Shown here: in pieces, positions 1 to 8,799 of the stretch
Numbering within the stretch: position 1 is the stretch's first letter
Layout of the letters: each line of letters begins with the position of its first letter
Source of the DNA: Bin80 sp026709335
GTDB taxonomy: Bacteria; Bacteroidota; Rhodothermia; Rhodothermales; Bin80
Reading direction: 5' to 3'
Length of the DNA stretch: 64,000 nt
Assembly: GCA_965200825.1 (NCBI GenBank)
Contig: OZ241385.1
Span: 496,001-560,000 of the forward strand
Notes under the pieces: generated by a model
What the model saw: only the letters and a program-made list of their open reading frames with translations
Told to the model about the DNA's origin: nothing
The model's database searches: none
Translations under genes and position numbers: made by a program

Positions 1-734
1 CCGGGGGGGATATCACCAAAATATTTTTCAGTAAGTGTACGGGCTTCGTTTGCAGTAATATCTCCGGCAATTGAGATTACAGCGTTGTTTGGGCCGTAAT
101 ATGATGTAAACCATTCTTGCATATCCTCTACTTCTGCTGCAGTCAGATCTTCCATAGAGCCGATCACCGTATGCGCATACGGGTGTCCTTTGGGGTATGT
201 AGCGTTGGTAATATGATTAAATACTTGCCCATAGGGAGCATTTTCGCCTTGACGTTTTTCGTTCTGAACAACTCCGCGTTGCTCATCAAGCTTCGCTTGA
301 TCAATTGCCCCAAGTAAGTGCCCCATTCGATCAGATTCCATCCATAGAACTACATCTACGGCATTCTTGGGTACGGTCTGGAAATAATTGGTACGATCCC
401 TATTAGTGGTACCGTTTAGATCTGTTGCCCCCAACCGCTCTAGGATTTGGAAGTAGTCATCGTTGAAATTTTCGGAGCCATTGAACATCAGGTGCTCAAA
501 AAGATGAGCATATCCACTTCGCCCTTCGGGCTCATTTTTGGATCCTACATGATACCAAAGATTGACAGCAACCAAAGGGGCTTTCCTATCTTCGTGCACA
601 ATGACGGTCAAGCCATTCTCTAAGTGAAATTTCTCGTATTCAATTTTGGGTATTTCCATAGTCATTTTTTCCTGCGCCCGAACACCGGGTACGCATATCA
701 GCAGAATTACAATGGTTGTTAGAAGGTATTTCAT
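1..734 (-). CDS. M16 family zinc metallopeptidase (3' end outside window)
   Basis: N-terminal 244 residues of a secreted insulinase/pitrilysin-type peptidase. The start at 734 gives a signal peptide (MKYLLTTIVILLICVPGVRAQ). The inverted zinc motif HLFEH is at residues 77-81, with a Glu near 159 as expected for the distal ligand (HxxEHx76E). Members of this family are usually about 400-950 aa and often have a catalytic and a non-catalytic half; the remainder lies beyond the window edge. A TAGCTTTG box ends 2 nt before the start codon, so the transcript may be leaderless. Likely periplasmic or surface peptide degradation; the substrate cannot be read from sequence. Confidence 0.92.
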   Translation of the reverse strand, partial: MKYLLTTIVILLICVPGVRAQEKMTMEIPKIEYEKFHLENGLTVIVHEDRKAPLVAVNLWYHVGSKNEPEGRSGYAHLFEHLMFNGSENFNDDYFQILERLGATDLNGTTNRDRTNYFQTVPKNAVDVVLWMESDRMGHLLGAIDQAKLDEQRGVVQNEKRQGENAPYGQVFNHITNATYPKGHPYAHTVIGSMEDLTAAEVEDMQEWFTSYYGPNNAVISIAGDITANEARTLTEKYFGDIPP

Positions 735-736
735 GA

Positions 737-744
737 CAAAGCTA
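737..744 (-). promoter_or_regulatory. Bacteroidota-type -7 box (TAGCTTTG) of the M16 peptidase gene
   Basis: The minus strand reads TAGCTTTG here, matching the TAnnTTTG -7 element of Bacteroidota housekeeping sigma factors. It sits 2 nt before the ATG, which would put transcription start at or near the start codon. No convincing -33 TTG was found. Confidence 0.4.
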
Positions 745-907
745 CGGTTTAGGATTGATACTGCACCTGATATCACGCTACGGATCGTTTACGAGGCGTC
801 ATTATATGGGTTTCAAGCGGAAGAATTCTGATCTGCTTCGGCTCAAATTTGACTTTCCTGGCACTTTGAGTTCCGGCACGCCTCAAATTTCCCAACTTAA
901 GATTGAA

Positions 908-1495
908 TCAGTTGGTTGTACAGGAAAGGCTGTTATGGTAGGAATTACGCCAAGAAATGTATCCACTAGTGGCCAGCCCCAAGTATAGGGTATAGAGCAA
1001 TAATGTAAGGTAAAGTTCAGTGATCGCATAGAGACCGACATAAATTAAATCGGTTATAATCCAGACGAGCCAGCTTTCGAGTATTTTTCGGGTAGCCATC
1101 CAACTCGCAACCACACTCAATGCGGTTGTGATGCCTTCGAGCAATGGTTGATCTGATGCAGTAATGAATTTGAGCGCGAGTGTAAATCCCATGATTCCCA
1201 ACGCGGTGAGTACGAAAAGAATCAGGCCAGTTTTAAGATGAAGCTTGGTGACCTCCAAAGTTCCTCCCTCCGGGCCGCCAGTCAACCAAGATTTCCATCC
1301 ATAAAAGGAAATTCCAATGAACAACCCCTGCAGTAGCATCGTGGTGTAGAGGCGTGCATTAAAGAACACAATTCCGAAAAGGATACTGCTGATTATCGCC
1401 ACTGGCCACGTCCAGATATTTTGCCGAGTATTAAGCCATACGCATAGGATTCCCGTAATTACAGCAATTCCCTCAAGAAGAGTGTCCCAACTCAT
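908..1495 (-). CDS. pnuC: PnuC-type nicotinamide riboside transporter
   Basis: 195-aa integral membrane protein with about seven hydrophobic segments. The N-terminal LNTRQNIWTWPV stretch matches the PnuC signature, and the later WxxWxxxDxxY-like region (WLVWIITDLIYVGLYA) is typical of the family. PnuC proteins facilitate uptake of NAD precursors such as nicotinamide riboside or related vitamins. The ATG overlaps the stop of the upstream FG-GAP-like gene by 4 nt (ATGA), so the two are translationally coupled. nadC lies further upstream in the same direction, consistent with a link to NAD supply, though exact vitamin specificity is not certain. Confidence 0.9.
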   Translation of the reverse strand: MSWDTLLEGIAVITGILCVWLNTRQNIWTWPVAIISSILFGIVFFNARLYTTMLLQGLFIGISFYGWKSWLTGGPEGGTLEVTKLHLKTGLILFVLTALGIMGFTLALKFITASDQPLLEGITTALSVVASWMATRKILESWLVWIITDLIYVGLYAITELYLTLLLYTLYLGLATSGYISWRNSYHNSLSCTTN

Positions 1496-2694
1496 GGAAT
1501 TTTGACAACATAAGCTTTTCCTGCATTCACGCCACTGGCTGCACCAATGAGGGCAGTATTACCATGCAAATCAATTGAACTCCCGAATGCAGCTTCTCCA
1601 ATGTCAATGATTCCCTGATATTGCCACTGATCATTGTCACGTGCATATATATAGACTACACGGTCCACATTGTAATTCAGGTGTAGTTGTTCATCGTAGC
1701 CAACTACCAATGCGCGATCTTCATAGATTGCGACCTCTGTACCAAAAGCCCCTTTCCGATAGGGAGTAGGGGGCTCCAATGTTGCTGTTTTTTCCCAAAC
1801 ACCAGTTGAATCTTGCGCAAATAATGTGGCTTGCCCAGATTCTCGAGAACCGGATCGGGCCTGTCCAATAATCAACTCATTCTCGTATAGGTCAAGGGAA
1901 ATAAAAAAATCCTGAATTCCCCCGAGTCGGGCAACCTCGGACCAAGATCCAGATTGATCCAATCCAAACAGATACACAGATCCAGCCCCGCGGCCGAAGT
2001 AGCTACTACTGGCAACTGCCAGGAAGTTTTGGTAGAGAGCAGCATTTCCTCCAAAAACGCCTCTTTGAATGTTGCCAGATCCGACTAATCGTTGTTCCAA
2101 GATCCATTTTCCAGCATTCTTTTTGTAGATATAGGCAGCTCCGTCTATCTCGTTACCGGGCGACAGATTTCCACTGGTTGTAAAGAGCGCACGGTCATGA
2201 TAGACTGCAACGTCTGCCCCCGCTGCCCCTTCTTGTTGCTCACGTGTGTCACCGGTAAGTCTTTCGGTCTGAATCCATTTCCCTGGCTCAATCTCTTCGT
2301 ACACATAGACGGCATTGGAATGTTCATCGCCGAAGAATTCCCGACTTGCTGCCACTAGAACAACAGATCCGTCAATAGCGACCTTCTTGCCAAAGGCAAG
2401 CCCTTTCTCGCAGTCTTGTGGAACAAGCCGAGCCACTTGCATCCAGGATTCGGTAGAATCATTCACTTCATAGATATAAGCTGCCCCACTTCCTGCATCA
2501 CACGACCGTTCGCCACTTGCTCCGACAACAGCCCGTTTCCCATCAAGAGCCACGGAAGTCCCAAAGTAGTTGCCACTCGTGGTATCAGCATAGGGAAGTC
2601 TTGTGATCTGTGCCTCCACACAGAATGCAATACTGAATCCCCAAACAAATAATACAGTAATTCTCCACGAGATGTAGACTAAAAAACCCTTCAT
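1492..2694 (-). CDS. secreted FG-GAP/beta-propeller-like surface protein
   Basis: About 400 aa from the ATG at 2694. I prefer this start because it gives a signal peptide (MKGFLVYISWRITVLFVWGFSIAFCVEA) and because the longer frame runs into the neighbouring mobile element. The body has about seven repeats of the form FGxxVAxDGxxAVVGA...GAAYIY, the pattern of FG-GAP repeats that fold as a beta-propeller. Exported; probably surface or periplasmic, with unknown ligand. Before the tnpB element inserted, its ATG overlapped the ABC-F stop codon by 4 nt, so it was probably cotranscribed with that gene; it now starts 15 nt downstream of the element boundary. Confidence 0.85.
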   Translation of the reverse strand: MKGFLVYISWRITVLFVWGFSIAFCVEAQITRLPYADTTSGNYFGTSVALDGKRAVVGASGERSCDAGSGAAYIYEVNDSTESWMQVARLVPQDCEKGLAFGKKVAIDGSVVLVAASREFFGDEHSNAVYVYEEIEPGKWIQTERLTGDTREQQEGAAGADVAVYHDRALFTTSGNLSPGNEIDGAAYIYKKNAGKWILEQRLVGSGNIQRGVFGGNAALYQNFLAVASSSYFGRGAGSVYLFGLDQSGSWSEVARLGGIQDFFISLDLYENELIIGQARSGSRESGQATLFAQDSTGVWEKTATLEPPTPYRKGAFGTEVAIYEDRALVVGYDEQLHLNYNVDRVVYIYARDNDQWQYQGIIDIGEAAFGSSIDLHGNTALIGAASGVNAGKAYVVKIP

Positions 2695-2701
2695 TGTATA
2701 G

Positions 2702-2709
2702 ATTCCATA
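2702..2709. repeat. left copy of 8-bp target-site duplication ATTCCATA
   Basis: ATTCCATA directly abuts the left inverted repeat; the identical octamer is at 4083-4090 abutting the right repeat. Confidence 0.85.
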
Positions 2710-2732
2710 GGGGATTATATACGTGAGTAACC
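2710..2732 (+). repeat. left terminal inverted repeat of the tnpB element
   Basis: 23 bp beginning GGGGATTATATACGTGAG. It matches the reverse complement of 4060-4082 at 21 positions; the mismatches are at positions 4 and 18. Confidence 0.85.
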
Positions 2733-2832
2733 AATGGTATGGAACTTTGATAAGATGCACGAGTATACGGACACAATAAGCAGGAGTAGGATCCTGCCTA
2801 TTGCTTATCATAGCATCATCTACAGTGATACC

Positions 2833-4077
2833 ATGCCCGCGAGGGATTCAAAGAAGAACGAACAGGACTGTTCCTACCGAGGAATTGAGTACCGTCTCTG
2901 TCCGGGTTCGCAAAGCAAGGCCAAGAATCTGGCTGGATTAGCCGGTGCATGTCGGTTTGTATGGAATGAGATTCTTGCCGAATGCAATGAAGAGTATAAA
3001 GATGAAACCAAAGAAAATCCTAAGTTGACCTATTTTTCTCTGGGGAAGCGGTTTACCAAGTTACGCCATTCTGTATCGTGGTTAGGAGGTTATTCTGCGA
3101 ATATTGTTAAGTACACATTGAAAGATCAAGCAGACGCGTGGCAGAAGTATTTTAAGGGTACGGCGAGCCGTCCTGATTTCCATAAGAAGCATAAGCATAC
3201 GGATTCGTTTACAGCAACAAAAGGATTGTTCAAGATTGTAGATGATAGTGTATACATCCAAAAGGTTGGCTGGATGAAGTTCAGGCGCAATGGAGGGAAT
3301 CCATACCCGGACGGTGAGCCGATTGAGTTGACAGTAAAGAAAGAGGGGCGGTACTGGAAGATGAGCGTGATTTATAAGATTCCAACTCCGGAAAAGACGG
3401 AGAACGGCGTGGCTGTTGGTGTGGATCTAAATACGTACAACGTGGCCTGGACGTCTTCGGAAGGAGATCAGGGAATGCTACCCATTGAGAAACCAGATAT
3501 AAAAGAGATTCGGATCAAGCGCTATCAGAGGAAATTAGCAAGGCAGAAGAAAGGCTCGAACCGTAGAGCTGTAACCAAGCGCAAGATTGCCAAGTGGAAA
3601 CGAAAACAGAAAAACACTCGAAAGAATCAGGATCATCACAACAGCAAGGCATTGGCACGGAAGGCTGAAACTCTGGTACGGGAAGATCTGGGTATCCAGA
3701 GGATGTCCAAGAGTGCCAAGGGAACGGTAGAAAATCCCGGCAAGAATGTGAAAGCGAAGTCAGGGCTAAACCGCGTGATCCTGAACTCTTCATGGGGGCG
3801 ATTTAACCGGTATTGTGACTACAAATTCAGCAAAGTAATTACCGTGGATCCAAAATATACGTCTCAGACCTGCAATCAGTGTGGACACGTAGCAAAGGAT
3901 AACCGAAAGACACAGAGTAGATTTAAGTGTATGGCCTGTGGCCATGCGGACCATGCAGATCTGAACGCGTCTGCAAATATCTTGGCCTCCGGGATTGGGG
4001 CTACTGGGCGTGGGAGGGGCGTTTCCGTTAGGAACCCCATTGATCCGTCAAATGGATACGGTTATTCACGTATATAA
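2833..4077 (+). CDS. tnpB: TnpB family RNA-guided nuclease (IS605 OrfB-like)
   Basis: 414 aa from the ATG at 2833; the open frame runs further upstream but outside the family's normal start. An N-terminal helix-turn-helix_OrfB region (CRFVWNEIL) precedes a split RuvC nuclease: Asp in VGVDLNTY, Glu in VREDLGIQ, and Asp in ADLNASAN. The Cys4 zinc finger is intact (CNQCGH...CMACGH), so the protein looks full length and catalytically competent. TnpB cuts DNA at sites specified by an omega RNA normally encoded at the 3' end of its element. Here the 3' end is an inverted repeat inside a neighbouring gene, so whether such an RNA is made is unclear. No tnpA is adjacent. Confidence 0.92.
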   Translation: MPARDSKKNEQDCSYRGIEYRLCPGSQSKAKNLAGLAGACRFVWNEILAECNEEYKDETKENPKLTYFSLGKRFTKLRHSVSWLGGYSANIVKYTLKDQADAWQKYFKGTASRPDFHKKHKHTDSFTATKGLFKIVDDSVYIQKVGWMKFRRNGGNPYPDGEPIELTVKKEGRYWKMSVIYKIPTPEKTENGVAVGVDLNTYNVAWTSSEGDQGMLPIEKPDIKEIRIKRYQRKLARQKKGSNRRAVTKRKIAKWKRKQKNTRKNQDHHNSKALARKAETLVREDLGIQRMSKSAKGTVENPGKNVKAKSGLNRVILNSSWGRFNRYCDYKFSKVITVDPKYTSQTCNQCGHVAKDNRKTQSRFKCMACGHADHADLNASANILASGIGATGRGRGVSVRNPIDPSNGYGYSRI

Positions 4078-4082
4078 TTCCC
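4060..4082 (-). repeat. right terminal inverted repeat of the tnpB element
   Basis: Its reverse complement begins GGGAATTATATACGTGAA. It contains both the tnpB stop codon (4075-4077) and the present ABC-F stop codon (4066-4068). Confidence 0.85.
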
Positions 4083-6063
4083 ATTCCATAAGTGTTTCCC
4101 AATTTGCATATAATTCGTTTAATTCCCTTTCAATCTCTGCATATGCAGCACTGGCTTCCTGTGACCGTACAGGGTCTGCGTAGGTAGCTGGATCAGCCAG
4201 AGTTTTCTCTGCTTCGCGTTTTCTTAGTTCTGCATCCGCAATGGCACTCTCTGCTTCATCACAGAGCCATTTTAACTGATGGGGAGTGAGTTCATCAGGA
4301 CTGGAGCGGCCATTTATTCTGGCTTCTCGATAGGCTCTATTGCGTGCCTCTGCTTCCCGCCTCTTTTCTTCTTTGGTTTTAGGGCCGCCGGATCGGGGTT
4401 TAGAGATAGGTTCGTGACGTGTTTTCTGAATCTGTTTGACTTGACGAAGAGAGCCATGGTCAAGTGCCCAGCGATATTCAGAATAGGTCCCATCATATAT
4501 ACGAATTTTCTGGTCTCCCACATGCCAAATTACATTGGCCACATGATCCAGAAAATGTCGGTCATGGCTTACCACTACAAAGGTGCCAGCATATTGACGC
4601 AGAGCCTCAATTAACACTTTGATGGACTGAATATCCAGGTGGTTGGTCGGCTCGTCCAAGATCAGAAAATTCGCCGGATTGACGAGTGTCCGTGCAAGTG
4701 CCAAACGACTCTTTTCACCTCCAGAGAGGACATGAACTGGCTTAAATACGTCATCTCCAGTAAAAAGAAACGCTCCAAGTAGAGTGCGCAGATAGACTTC
4801 CTCACGTCCAATTGCTTCTCTTTCAAGAGATTCCAGCACCGTATCGGTTGAGATCAATTCATCTGCTTGGTGCTGGGCAAAGAAACGTACATTTACATTA
4901 TGACCTTTTTTGCGATCACCTTGAATGGACTCACTTCCATAGAGAATTCTTGCCAGAGTTGACTTTCCGGCACCATTTTTTCCGATCAGGGCAATTTTCT
5001 GGCCGCGATTGATTTCCAAAGGGCCTGCTTGATCAAATACGCTCACACTCGGCTCATCTGTGCTTGGATATATCTTTGAGAATTGGCCAAGAGATAAGAC
5101 GACGCGTCCGGATGGGGGCGGGGCGGGGAACCGTATACGAATCTGTGCATCCGGTGATTCTGGCGCAGGAATGCGTTCCAGTTTTTCAAGGTGCTTAATT
5201 CGGCTTTGAACTTGTCGTGCTTTTGAAGCCTTGTATCTGAAGCGCGCAATGAATCGTTCGGCTTGCTGAATTTCCCGCTGTTGATTTTCATAGGAAGCCT
5301 GCTCCAGGACACGGCGTTTTTCCCGCTCAACGAGAAAAAAATCATAATTGCCAGCATACTCCGTGACGCGCCCTTGGTATAGATGGGCCACGGTGTCAAT
5401 CATTCGGTTAAGGAAGTACCGGTCATGTGAAACCAGAATGACAGTACCGGAATAGCTTTTGAGGTATTTTTCTAACCAGTCAATGCTCAGGATATCCAAA
5501 TGGTTCGTAGGCTCATCAAGTAGTAGCAAATCCGGTTTTTGGAGCAGAATTTGAGCCAACGCCACACGCATTCGATATCCTCCCGAGAGAGTTTCTATGG
5601 GACGATTGAGGTCATCAGTTGCAAAGCCCAAGCCTTCCAGAACAGATTCCGCACGCGCTTGGGCAGAATGAGCTCCTTGAATGGCTAATCGCTCGTGAAT
5701 TAACTCTAATTCCGAAAGAATCTTATGATGATTAGTATCTGGATTTTCGAGAGCTTGAGTCAACTCTGTTTCCCGTGCCTGCAGAGATTCAATAGAGTCA
5801 AAAGCGGTCAGTGCTTCTTCAATAACAGATCGGCCAGATGCCAGATCTTGAACATCCTGGGATAGGTATCCAACTGATCCGGAACGGGAAACTTGGCCTG
5901 TATCGGGAGTTAATTTTTCTCCGATTACGCGCAACAGAGTTGTTTTTCCGGCGCCATTGGGGCCAATCAGTCCGATGCGTTTTCCATCTCCAACGGTCCA
6001 GGTGAGTTCGTTGAGAATTGGGTTCCCCCCGAGTGTAACTGCAATACTCTGTAGCTGAATCAA
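4066..6063 (-). CDS. ABC-F family ATPase (Uup/EttA-like ribosome-associated factor)
   Basis: 665-aa soluble protein with two ABC cassettes and no membrane domain. Cassette 1: GPNGAGKT (about 34-41), LSGGYRMR signature, LLLLDEPTNHLD. Cassette 2: GKNGAGKS, LSGGEKSR, LILDEPTNHLD. A charged coiled-coil tail (about 540-660) is typical of ABC-F. The family binds ribosomes and modulates translation or antibiotic sensitivity; which subfamily is not resolved. The last residues (WELYT) and the stop codon come from the right end of the tnpB element; the reconstructed original ended ESIQ and its TGA overlapped the next gene's ATG. Starts 9 nt after the sugar-transferase stop. Confidence 0.93.
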   Translation of the reverse strand: MIQLQSIAVTLGGNPILNELTWTVGDGKRIGLIGPNGAGKTTLLRVIGEKLTPDTGQVSRSGSVGYLSQDVQDLASGRSVIEEALTAFDSIESLQARETELTQALENPDTNHHKILSELELIHERLAIQGAHSAQARAESVLEGLGFATDDLNRPIETLSGGYRMRVALAQILLQKPDLLLLDEPTNHLDILSIDWLEKYLKSYSGTVILVSHDRYFLNRMIDTVAHLYQGRVTEYAGNYDFFLVEREKRRVLEQASYENQQREIQQAERFIARFRYKASKARQVQSRIKHLEKLERIPAPESPDAQIRIRFPAPPPSGRVVLSLGQFSKIYPSTDEPSVSVFDQAGPLEINRGQKIALIGKNGAGKSTLARILYGSESIQGDRKKGHNVNVRFFAQHQADELISTDTVLESLEREAIGREEVYLRTLLGAFLFTGDDVFKPVHVLSGGEKSRLALARTLVNPANFLILDEPTNHLDIQSIKVLIEALRQYAGTFVVVSHDRHFLDHVANVIWHVGDQKIRIYDGTYSEYRWALDHGSLRQVKQIQKTRHEPISKPRSGGPKTKEEKRREAEARNRAYREARINGRSSPDELTPHQLKWLCDEAESAIADAELRKREAEKTLADPATYADPVRSQEASAAYAEIERELNELYANWETLMEWELYT
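4083..4090. repeat. right copy of 8-bp target-site duplication ATTCCATA
   Basis: Identical to 2702-2709. It lies inside the last codons of the ABC-F gene, so insertion replaced that gene's final residues. Confidence 0.85.
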
Positions 6064-6072
6064 AGCTATAAA

Positions 6073-7470
6073 TCAATATGCGTTTCGATTGACAAATCCT
6101 TTCCAGACGGTCAGGATCATAATCTTTACATCCAAGAGCAGAGACCAGTTTTGGATATAATACAGGTCATGCTGGATTCGCTTCTCCAGAGAAGTATTTC
6201 CGCGCCATCCATTAACCTGTGCCCATCCGGTTATTCCCGCTTTCATTTTATGTCGTTGCATATATCTTGGAATTCGATCCTTGAAATCTTTGATGAATAC
6301 CGGCCGTTCAGGGCGAGGTCCTACGACAGACATGTCTCCTTTTAGTACATTGATGAATTGAGGTAATTCATCCAAGGAAGTACGCCGGAGGATTTTTCCG
6401 AGTGGGGTTGCACGGTTTTCGTCTTTTTTCGCCCAGACAGCCCCAGAATCCTGTTCTGCTGTTACGGGCATTGAACGAAATTTCAGCATGTTGAAGCACT
6501 TTCCATTAAGGCCCATACGCTCCTGTTTGTAAAGTACAGGCCCTTTCGATGAGAGCAGGACCAGCAGAGATATAACCAAAAGAAGAGGGGAAAGGATAAT
6601 CAGGACTAATAACGAAAAAGCAACGTCTACACTACGCTTCACGAATCGACGAAAATCCATGGGTGTTTCATCAATAATATGCAGGACTGGAAGGCCATCT
6701 ACGTCCGTAATACGACTATTGATAATGTCGTGCTGCAAAAGATCCGGGACTAAGCAAACATGTACTAAACGTGACGAAAGTGAACTGAGTAGTTTTTCGA
6801 TTTTACCTACCGCCTGAAGTGGTAGAGCAATATAAACGTAATCGATGGGGTCCGTGGCCGAGTCAAGCAGTGGAAGCACATCCTCCACTTTGCCGAGAAC
6901 ATCAGGTTCATCAATTTTATGGTCATCCAGGAACCCAATCACCTGAAATCCCATCCAAGGATATAATTCAAAGGATTTTTCCAGACGCCGACCCGCAGTT
7001 CCAGCACCAACAATAAGAACACGTCGCAGGTTACGCCCATTCCTGCGGGCATTACGAACATAGTAGTAAATGCAGAGTCGCAGGCTCAGCATGGAGAGTG
7101 GTGTCAATGTCGCAAAGAGTAGAATCGTCAGACGTGAAACATTAAAGTCACGATAAAAGGATAAGAACGCCATCGAGACAATCAGGGCTAATCCGACTGA
7201 TTTGGCCACACTTCGAATGAGGCTAGTCCAGCGCTGTGCCCTATCAGGCACATATAGGCCTGATGCCCAGAATGTGAGTGCAGCAGAAATCAGAATCCAG
7301 GGAAAGAATGTCAGATATCTGCTCAGCGGATGCCATTCCGGAAGCGGGATTGGCCAAGTGACAAAAACTTCAAACCGAAGATAGTACGCTGCAATCCAGG
7401 CGCTTCCTACGAGGATCATATCCGCGAAGAACAGCAATTGTTGATAAAATCTGCTTTGTTCCTGCAACAT
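6073..7470 (-). CDS. undecaprenyl-phosphate sugar-1-phosphate transferase (WcaJ/WbaP-like)
   Basis: 465-aa polyprenyl glycosylphosphotransferase that would attach the first sugar phosphate to the lipid carrier for exopolysaccharide or O-antigen synthesis. Four N-terminal membrane segments (about 10-120) are followed by a Rossmann-like domain (VLIVGAGTAGRRL), a re-entrant hydrophobic segment (about 290-310), and the catalytic domain with KRSVDVAFS, FRSMP, DELPQFINVLKGDMSVVGPRP and GITGWAQVNG motifs. The length is normal. The stop is 9 nt before the ABC-F start. Sugar specificity (glucose or galactose) cannot be decided. Confidence 0.93.
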   Translation of the reverse strand: MLQEQSRFYQQLLFFADMILVGSAWIAAYYLRFEVFVTWPIPLPEWHPLSRYLTFFPWILISAALTFWASGLYVPDRAQRWTSLIRSVAKSVGLALIVSMAFLSFYRDFNVSRLTILLFATLTPLSMLSLRLCIYYYVRNARRNGRNLRRVLIVGAGTAGRRLEKSFELYPWMGFQVIGFLDDHKIDEPDVLGKVEDVLPLLDSATDPIDYVYIALPLQAVGKIEKLLSSLSSRLVHVCLVPDLLQHDIINSRITDVDGLPVLHIIDETPMDFRRFVKRSVDVAFSLLVLIILSPLLLVISLLVLLSSKGPVLYKQERMGLNGKCFNMLKFRSMPVTAEQDSGAVWAKKDENRATPLGKILRRTSLDELPQFINVLKGDMSVVGPRPERPVFIKDFKDRIPRYMQRHKMKAGITGWAQVNGWRGNTSLEKRIQHDLYYIQNWSLLLDVKIMILTVWKGFVNRNAY

Positions 7471-7506
7471 GGAGGGCTTCTGTTGTAGACGAGTACTCTT
7501 AGTAGG

Positions 7507-8754
7507 TTAGCTGAGAGATGCAGCAAGTCGTTTTGCAGTATTCAGGAGTACATTTGCTCCCTTAACGCAAGCCTCCCAAGGAGTAAATTCGCGAGAGGAG
7601 TGGCTATATCCCCCTACCGAAGGCACAAAAATCAAACCTGAAGGGGAAAGTAGTGACATGGATTGTGCATCATGTCCAGCCAGTGATGGCAGGTGCTTAA
7701 ATGTGATTCCAAGTTTTTCGGAAGATGATTCAAAAATATTGATGATGGAAGGATCCATCTTTTGTGCAGGGACTGCTTCCAGAAACTGAAAGTCAAGCTC
7801 CAGTCCAAATGTGTTGGCAGCAGATTGTGCTTTCTGATGAAGATCTTCCTGTAACATCTCAGCACGCTGAGGATTTTCACTGCGCAGTTCCATAAATACT
7901 GTGACTCGGCCAGCTATAATATTAAAGGCTCCGGGTGAAAAATCCATATGTCCGACTGTAGCGACACAGTCTGGGTATTTTTCGCTGACTGTCTTTTGAA
8001 CCCTCAGGCAAAATTCACTGGCTCCCAGCGCAGCATCCTGCCGCTCATTCATAGGAGTAGTTCCTGCGTGATTGGATTGTCCTCGAAATGTGACTAGATA
8101 CATATAAATTCCGACCATCCCGGTCACGATTCCTATATCTGTTTTGCTCTGTTCAAGTCGGGTGCCTTGTTCAATGTGGAGTTCAAGATAGGCACGAAGT
8201 GTCTTGCTATGTCGAGTGGCAGATAAGATTCCCTCGTTTGTGAGATCAGCCCGTTTCAGTGCTTTCTGAAAAGCTTCTGGGTTACCTCTTGGGTTATTCA
8301 GATCTTGTAGGGTTAGCTGTCCAGAGGCTGCACGGCTCCCAAGAAGTGATATCCAAGTTCCTTCCTCGTCGGTAAAGTCAATAACTTCCATGGAAGCTTG
8401 AGGATAGTGAACACGCAGAATCTGGATCACTTCAAATGCAGAAGCAATTCCAAGAGTGCCATCAAACCGTCCTCCGTCTGCCACAGAATCAAGATGTGAA
8501 CCAAGTAAAATCACGGGTTGGGCATGTTCGGGAGAGAAATTACGAGCAGAAAGATTTCCCGCACCATCTTCATGGATTTCAAATCCGCGCTCACAGATCA
8601 TGTTACGGAACGTTTCTCGTGCAGACAGGTGCGCTTCACTGAGGGCAGGTCTGTTTAGTCCGCCATCTTTTGTGGCTCCGTCTCGAGTTAATCGCTCGAA
8701 GTCCTCACGGAATCGTGTTTCGTTGATATGCAAGAGAGGCTCTGAGATTGTCAT
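7507..8754 (-). CDS. M20 family amidohydrolase (N-carbamoyl-amino acid hydrolase / allantoate amidohydrolase-like)
   Basis: 415-aa di-metal amidase of the HyuC/AllC/beta-ureidopropionase group. Metal-ligand motifs are visible: GSHLDSVADGGRFDG, DFTDEEG, and HIEQG; the dimerisation-domain substrate motif NHAGTTPM follows, then the final ligand in GGYSHSSREF. This group removes carbamoyl or ureido nitrogen in hydantoin, pyrimidine or purine breakdown; the actual substrate is unknown because no pathway partners are adjacent. It lies 45 nt downstream of nadC in the same direction. Confidence 0.88.
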   Translation of the reverse strand: MTISEPLLHINETRFREDFERLTRDGATKDGGLNRPALSEAHLSARETFRNMICERGFEIHEDGAGNLSARNFSPEHAQPVILLGSHLDSVADGGRFDGTLGIASAFEVIQILRVHYPQASMEVIDFTDEEGTWISLLGSRAASGQLTLQDLNNPRGNPEAFQKALKRADLTNEGILSATRHSKTLRAYLELHIEQGTRLEQSKTDIGIVTGMVGIYMYLVTFRGQSNHAGTTPMNERQDAALGASEFCLRVQKTVSEKYPDCVATVGHMDFSPGAFNIIAGRVTVFMELRSENPQRAEMLQEDLHQKAQSAANTFGLELDFQFLEAVPAQKMDPSIINIFESSSEKLGITFKHLPSLAGHDAQSMSLLSPSGLIFVPSVGGYSHSSREFTPWEACVKGANVLLNTAKRLAASLS

Positions 8755-8799
8755 CTTCTTGGATAGGCTCTTCCAAAGGAGTATTCACAGGTTTAATAT

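Larger units (their letters stand above)
2710..4082 (+). mobile_element. 1.37-kb tnpB-carrying element with terminal inverted repeats and 8-bp target duplication
   Basis: The ends are near-perfect 23-bp inverted repeats (2710-2732 and 4060-4082; 21 of 23 match, shared core ATTATATACGTGA). They are flanked exactly by the direct repeat ATTCCATA (2702-2709 and 4083-4090). tnpB is the only gene and its stop codon lies inside the right repeat. IS200/IS605 and IS607 elements that normally carry tnpB have neither such inverted repeats nor an 8-bp duplication. A DDE-type element such as the IS1595 family (8-bp duplications, GG-starting ends) is a plausible mobilising source. No transposase gene is inside, so the element is non-autonomous. 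Confidence 0.85.
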
